A stretch of DNA of 10,670 bases from JBLHLB01 sp047618505 (lineage in GTDB: Bacteria > Planctomycetota > UBA1135 > GCA-002686595), in NCBI GenBank assembly GCA_047618505.1, contig JBLHLB010000118.1, forward strand, positions 1 through 10,670, given 5' to 3'. Below the pieces are notes generated by a model. The model ran no database searches, had not been told where the DNA came from, and saw only the letters and a program-made list of their open reading frames with translations. Positions 6,840 to 10,670 of this stretch are shown here, one piece after another. The position numbers and the translations under genes were made by a program. Position 1 is the first letter of the stretch; each line of letters opens with the position of its first letter.

Positions 6840-6883
6840 CTCGTGAAGGAAACCTCATTCCTTCGCGAGTCCCACCTGTTTTT
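6840..6883 (+). terminator. Possible terminator after the broken HEAT gene
   Basis: A 12-bp stem with one G-T pair (CTCGTGAAGGAA at 6840-6851 with TTCCTTCGCGAG at 6858-6869) closes a 6-nt loop. A run of five T (6879-6883) follows, 9 nt past the stem, which is further than usual for an intrinsic terminator. A second small hairpin (CCAGGGC 6915-6921 with GCCCTGG 6930-6936) sits just ahead of the next gene and may be in its leader. Confidence 0.45.
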
Positions 6884-6982
6884 GGCAGCTTCGGCTATCC
6901 TGGGAACAGCATCGCCAGGGCACACCTCCGCCCTGGACGCCCCCATGCATTCACCCAGCGGGCCCTACGCCCAATAGTAGCC

Positions 6983-8893
6983 ATGCAGTACCTCCGGATC
7001 CCCCTCCCGGTTCTTCTCCTCTCGACTCTACCCCTGGCATCTGCTGCGACCGCGCAGACGGTGCAAAACCAATACTTCATCCTCGGCGCCAGCGACGCCC
7101 AGGTAAACGACGAGTTCAGTTCGGGGATGGACCTCTACGGCAACATCCTCGTCTCCGGCTCGCATCGCGCGGATATCGGTCCGGACGCAACCAATGCGGA
7201 TCAAGGGGTTGTCTACGTCTACAGGTACGACGGAACTGTCTGGGTCGAAGAAGCCATCCTCCGCAGTAGCGGGCCTGGCATCAGCGACGAGTTCGGCTCC
7301 GCCGTCGCGGTCCATGAGAATCGCTTCGTGGGAGGCTCGCCCCTGAACAACCTGACGCCCAGTGGCGACGAAGGAGGCGCCTACGTTTTCGAGTACGACG
7401 GGACGTCCTGGACAGAGACAGGGGAGCTGGTCGCCTCCGACGGCGCCCTCGGTGACCAATTGGGCCAGAGCGTCGCCATAGAAGGCGACTTCGTGTTCTG
7501 TTCCGCAATCTTCAACGATGCTCCGGTCACGACCCTGGGCGACGAGGGTGCCGTCTACGTATTCGAGTACGACGGATCGTCCTGGTCTCAGTCGCAGAAG
7601 CTCGTGGCCAGCGACGCCGAAGAGACCGAGGAATTCGGCTCCTCTATCGCGGTGAATGGCACACGCCTGATCGTCGGCTGCAACAAGGAAAACGAAGCCG
7701 CCCTGACCGCGGCCGGTGCGGTTTACGTCTTTGATTATGACGGGACCAACTGGTTGGAAACGGCGAAGATCGTCCCCAGCCTGCGGCACAACGGCCAAAG
7801 CTTTGGCGCCTCCGTCGATATCGAAGGTGACCGGATAGTGGTCGGTGCCGATGAGAACGACACGCTTGGCGGTACGACCCGCGCCGGCGCCCTTTGGATC
7901 TACGAGTTCGACGGAATCAACTGGAACGAGGTCGCCAAGCTTGAGGCCAGTGACGCCCAGATGGACGATCTCCTGGGCACCGGCTGCGCCCTCCAGGGCG
8001 ACTTCATCGTCGGGGGCGCCATCGGAGAGGATTCGGCCGACACCAACGGAGGCGCCGCCTATCTGTTTGAGTACGACGGCGCGACCTGGAACGAGATCGC
8101 CAAGCTCGTCGGCACCGTCAGCGGGATCTCTGACACCTTGGGCCGCAACGTCAATGTCCAGGGAGACTTCGTCCTCGCCAACTCGCGCGTGGCACGAACC
8201 GGAGTGGGCTCGAATGTCGGTGGCGTATTCATCTTCAACGCCAGCGTCAATGCCACCGCTGAACACGCTGAGTTTGTGGCCTCGAAGCTCGAAGGCCAGA
8301 ACCCCCTGGTGGTGGATTTCACCGACGCATCGGTCGGCGGTACAACGAGTTGGAGTTGGGACTTCGGCGATGGCTTCACCTCCACGGCGCAGCACCCGAC
8401 ACACACCTACTTCAATTTCGGCACCTTCGACGTCAGCCTTGCGGTGACCGGACCGCTTGGATCGGACAGCATCACGAAGACGGGACTCATCGTCGCTGAC
8501 CCCCTCCTCGCCTCCGCAATCGTTCGCAACGGCAACGGGACCAACCCCCTCTGCTATCAGCCCGTAAGCCTGCCGATCCTCGGCGGAACCTTCACGACAA
8601 CGATCGACGCAAGCGGACATCCCGGTGCGGGCCTCACGGTCGTCCTTGGATACGACTTGCCGTTCGTGGGTGCGCCGACGCCCTTTGGCGAACTCTTGAT
8701 AGGCGTCGAAGCCCTAGGCGGCGTCTTCGCCTACGGCACGGTTGTCGATTCCGGTGGCGGAGTCGCTACCCATAGCAGCGCGGCCCCGACCGATGTCTCC
8801 TTCATCGGCATCTCCCTTGCGACCCAAGGCATCATCCTCGGTGGCGCTGGCCCGGAATTATGTAACGCCATCGACCTGGTGATGGGCTGGTAG
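6983..8893 (+). CDS. Secreted FG-GAP beta-propeller protein with PKD domain
   Basis: This 636-residue protein begins with a clear signal peptide (MQYLRIPLPVLLLSTLPLAS, cleavage likely after ATA near residue 24). About 36-410 holds seven repeats of the FG-GAP_2 type. Each has an ASD/DEFG-like start, a strand such as SVAIEGDFVFCSA, and the signature YVFEYDGTSW; the seventh is degenerate. Seven such repeats suit a seven-bladed propeller like the integrin-alpha head. A PKD domain follows at about 427-505, with WSWDFGDG and THTYFNFGTFDVSLAV. Residues about 515-636 (from VRNGNGTNPLCYQPVSLPIL to the end) resemble a C-terminal domain that I recall as recurring in secreted planctomycetal proteins; it may serve secretion or surface attachment. 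The propeller repeats suggest a cell-surface or matrix role. No Shine-Dalgarno is visible before ATG 6983, but the signal peptide fixes the start. Two adjacent TAG codons end the gene. Confidence 0.87.
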   Translation: MQYLRIPLPVLLLSTLPLASAATAQTVQNQYFILGASDAQVNDEFSSGMDLYGNILVSGSHRADIGPDATNADQGVVYVYRYDGTVWVEEAILRSSGPGISDEFGSAVAVHENRFVGGSPLNNLTPSGDEGGAYVFEYDGTSWTETGELVASDGALGDQLGQSVAIEGDFVFCSAIFNDAPVTTLGDEGAVYVFEYDGSSWSQSQKLVASDAEETEEFGSSIAVNGTRLIVGCNKENEAALTAAGAVYVFDYDGTNWLETAKIVPSLRHNGQSFGASVDIEGDRIVVGADENDTLGGTTRAGALWIYEFDGINWNEVAKLEASDAQMDDLLGTGCALQGDFIVGGAIGEDSADTNGGAAYLFEYDGATWNEIAKLVGTVSGISDTLGRNVNVQGDFVLANSRVARTGVGSNVGGVFIFNASVNATAEHAEFVASKLEGQNPLVVDFTDASVGGTTSWSWDFGDGFTSTAQHPTHTYFNFGTFDVSLAVTGPLGSDSITKTGLIVADPLLASAIVRNGNGTNPLCYQPVSLPILGGTFTTTIDASGHPGAGLTVVLGYDLPFVGAPTPFGELLIGVEALGGVFAYGTVVDSGGGVATHSSAAPTDVSFIGISLATQGIILGGAGPELCNAIDLVMGW

Positions 8894-8917
8894 TAGCTGG
8901 CAACTGGGATTGATTGA

Positions 8918-8957
8918 ACCGGGGGCCCGACACCACCTGTGGTGTCGGGCCCCCGGT
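8918..8957 (+). terminator. Strong hairpin terminator between convergent genes
   Basis: Two perfectly complementary 19-nt arms (8918-8936 and 8939-8957) flank two bases, giving an 18-bp stem with a CCTG tetraloop. The GC-rich stem lies 25 bp past the stop of the FG-GAP gene, followed by TCTTGT, a weak U tract. The next gene converges on it (stop at 9045), so it may stop transcription from both sides. Confidence 0.75.
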
Positions 8958-9044
8958 CTTGTGGCCATGCTGGCCTTTAGGTCAGCGTATTCTTCGGGTC
9001 CGGCTCTTCTTTGGGGCCGATGTGAGATCGGAATCGTCCCCGTG

Positions 9045-10553
9045 TCAGGCGCGCGCCAGCTCAGCCAGGGTCCGGTTCGCCTCCAACGCCGCCATCTCGA
9101 CTTCGAGGGCTAGTCGCGCGCGATCAACGACTTCGTCCAACTCGCCACGGGCCTCCGGGGTCCGCCCCCCAACATCGCGCCGCAGGGCATCGGCCACGTC
9201 CTGGAGCCGAATGGCGCCGGGATCTCGGCCCGGTAGATAACTCTCCTCCCCGTCCTCTTTGTTCGTGCGAGCGAGGATTCCCGCAACGACCAGGCGATCC
9301 AATACGTCGGTAACCGCTCGCACGGCTAGGTCCAAGTCCGACGCCAACCCAGTCGCCGTTGGTGGCGCTTGGCCGCCGAGGAAGGCCGCCGTGACTCGAA
9401 CCGCCAGGCGCGGCGCGATGATCTCCCGCAGGCGTTGATCCAACTTGCCGGTGCGCGCAAGCGACGCAACCAGGGGTTCCGTTTGCACGGCACAGGAGAC
9501 CTCGGCCCCCACCAGCAGGATCGTCCAGGAAAGGTAGATCCAGATCATCAACATCGGGATCGCGGCCAAGCCCTGATAGATGGCGTTCTTGCCCCCCAGC
9601 CAAACCTGAATGTAGACGCTTCCGAACTGGAGGAACTGCCACAGGAGCCCCGCGGACAAACCGCCGAGTAACGCCGCGCCCAATCGCACGGAGGTGTTTG
9701 GCATCGTGAAGAGAACAAATCCCATGCCAAGCACGATCGTCAAGAGTGACGCAAGGCGCAGGAGCGCCGAGGACCTCAGGCTCTTGCCCGCCTTCGGATC
9801 AGCCGCCAACTCAGGAGTTCCTCCATCGCCGGGCTCCGCCGGAGCCGCTACTTCGAGCTCGCTCCCGGCATCGGATGTGGGCTCCAGTTCCGCCACAGCG
9901 GCTGCCGCGGGTTCCTGTCGATCACGGAGAAACTCCACCACGTGTCCGTTCAAGAAGCTCGACATGCTCACTCCACTCAGCAGTAGAATCGGCGTAACCA
10001 CGACGATCGCCAAGTAGTCGGTGACCTTGCGCACCAAGGGCCGTGGGCGACGAATGCCCCAGATGTCGTTCAGGGTGAACTCCGCGGCACCGAGCAGCTT
10101 GAAGACCGCCAGGAGAATTACAAGCAGTCCGATGGCTGCTACGGATCCCACAGGTGTGTTCTCTACGTAGCTGAAGATCTGATCGATTGCCTGGCGAACC
10201 TGGCTGCCCTCATCGGATCCAAAGTTCGAGTCAAGGAAGGCATTGATCGGGCCGTCCTTCAGGTTCCTGTAGAGACCGAAGCCCTTGGTAATCGAGAAGA
10301 CGAAGGCCAGGAAGGGCGGCAGGGCAAAGATCGTGATGTAGGTCAGCGCCATGGCGTGACGTGTACAGCGATCGCGCACGAAGCCCCGGATGGTCAGCAG
10401 AATCACGCGCAGACATTTCGTCCACCAACGGCGGAAGGTCGGAACGCCCACCAACTCCACATGCCAGATGTCCTTGCGGGCCCAATCCACCAAGGCCTGG
10501 GAGCGACGACGCACTCCTCTTTCGTTCTCTTCGGGGTTTTCCAATGTGTGCAT
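9045..10553 (-). CDS. YihY/BrkB-family inner membrane protein
   Basis: This 502-residue protein has six hydrophobic segments at about 68-90, 135-155, 179-201, 264-284, 290-312 and 329-352, the six-helix layout of the YihY/BrkB family (TIGR00765; formerly misnamed RNase BN). Family-like sequence includes ALTYITIFALPPFLAFVFS in the first helix and IYQGLAAIPMLMIWIYLSW leading into LLVGAEVSCA in the last. The molecular role of the family is not settled. An Ala/Glu/Pro-rich stretch (213-258) is inserted between helices 3 and 4. After helix 6, residues 365-450 look like a winged-helix domain, as in longer members of the family, followed by a charged helical tail (455-502). The start at 10553 has only an AGG touching the ATG, so the true start is not certain. 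The gene converges on the FG-GAP gene. Confidence 0.86.
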   Translation of the reverse strand: MHTLENPEENERGVRRRSQALVDWARKDIWHVELVGVPTFRRWWTKCLRVILLTIRGFVRDRCTRHAMALTYITIFALPPFLAFVFSITKGFGLYRNLKDGPINAFLDSNFGSDEGSQVRQAIDQIFSYVENTPVGSVAAIGLLVILLAVFKLLGAAEFTLNDIWGIRRPRPLVRKVTDYLAIVVVTPILLLSGVSMSSFLNGHVVEFLRDRQEPAAAAVAELEPTSDAGSELEVAAPAEPGDGGTPELAADPKAGKSLRSSALLRLASLLTIVLGMGFVLFTMPNTSVRLGAALLGGLSAGLLWQFLQFGSVYIQVWLGGKNAIYQGLAAIPMLMIWIYLSWTILLVGAEVSCAVQTEPLVASLARTGKLDQRLREIIAPRLAVRVTAAFLGGQAPPTATGLASDLDLAVRAVTDVLDRLVVAGILARTNKEDGEESYLPGRDPGAIRLQDVADALRRDVGGRTPEARGELDEVVDRARLALEVEMAALEANRTLAELARA

Positions 10554-10630
10554 CCTGAGTCAGAGCCGGTCCCACTACGAAAGCGCGTCCGGCCTGGGCT
10601 TCTTCGGCTAGATCCTGCGGGAACTGTGCG

Positions 10631-10670
10631 CCCAGTGCTAGACCCAGTGCTAGACCCAGTGCTAGACCCA
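10631..10670 (+). repeat. 12-bp tandem repeat running off the right edge
   Basis: The unit CCCAGTGCTAGA occurs three times without change (10631-10642, 10643-10654, 10655-10666), and the first 4 nt of a fourth unit end the window. It lies upstream of the YihY-family gene in otherwise featureless sequence (10554-10630). It could be a short slippage repeat or the edge of a longer array; the window cannot tell. Confidence 0.85.

Noticed and set aside
7028..8620. A 530-codon open frame on the minus strand
   Set aside because: It lies antisense to the FG-GAP gene, whose signal peptide, repeats and PKD motif are unmistakable. Its composition is that of a shadow frame in GC-rich DNA.
9013..9041. 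Small hairpin (CCGAT/ATCGG inside GGGG/CCCC) as a terminator of the YihY-family gene
   Set aside because: The stem is interrupted and no T-rich tract follows on the minus strand.
10631..10670. CRISPR array
   Set aside because: The units are 12 bp, directly adjacent and have no spacers.

Overview
The window is GC-rich, compact bacterial DNA. Several features suggest Planctomycetota, probably one of its environmental lineages: redoxins with a long helical N-terminal domain, a secreted FG-GAP/PKD protein with a C-terminal domain like those recurring in secreted planctomycetal proteins, HEAT-repeat secreted proteins, and poor Shine-Dalgarno sites. That assignment is an inference from gene content; no ribosomal RNA or tRNA is present.

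Layout from left to right. (1) Positions 1-1086, minus strand: the 5' part of a large membrane protein that looks like a fusion of the uncharacterised partner families TIGR03546 and TIGR03545. It runs off the left edge. (2) 1202-1236: a strong minus-strand terminator. (3) 1299-3553, minus strand: two tandem paralogous TlpA/ResA-like redoxins. In both, ordinary gene calling would stop at an in-frame UGA placed exactly at the first cysteine codon of the thioredoxin WCxxC motif. Reading UGA as selenocysteine (U) gives W-U-P-P-C and W-U-G-S-C, followed by intact thioredoxin folds. Each UGA is followed, after exactly 12 nt, by a 7-bp stem with a 7-nt loop that fits the bacterial SECIS rules. The downstream copy also has an in-frame UAG shortly after its signal peptide. 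(4) 3554-3772: a divergent regulatory region with a palindrome and short repeats. (5) 3773-5755, plus strand: a large secreted thioredoxin-fold/HEAT-repeat fusion with a normal W-C-P-N-C site. (6) 5753-5852: short tandem repeats. (7) 5942-6822, plus strand: a broken HEAT-repeat gene with two nonsense codons and a frameshift, followed by a possible terminator. (8) 6983-8893, plus strand: a secreted protein with seven FG-GAP repeats, a PKD domain and a conserved-looking C-terminal domain, ending at a very strong terminator hairpin. (9) 9045-10553, minus strand: a YihY/BrkB-family membrane protein. (10) 10631-10670: a 12-bp tandem repeat at the right edge.

The central discovery is the pair of selenocysteine-containing TlpA-like proteins, transcribed divergently from a cysteine-based thioredoxin fusion. 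Together these three genes look like an extracytoplasmic thiol/selenol redox locus. The neighbouring envelope genes (TIGR03546/TIGR03545 fusion, FG-GAP protein, YihY) do not visibly share its pathway.
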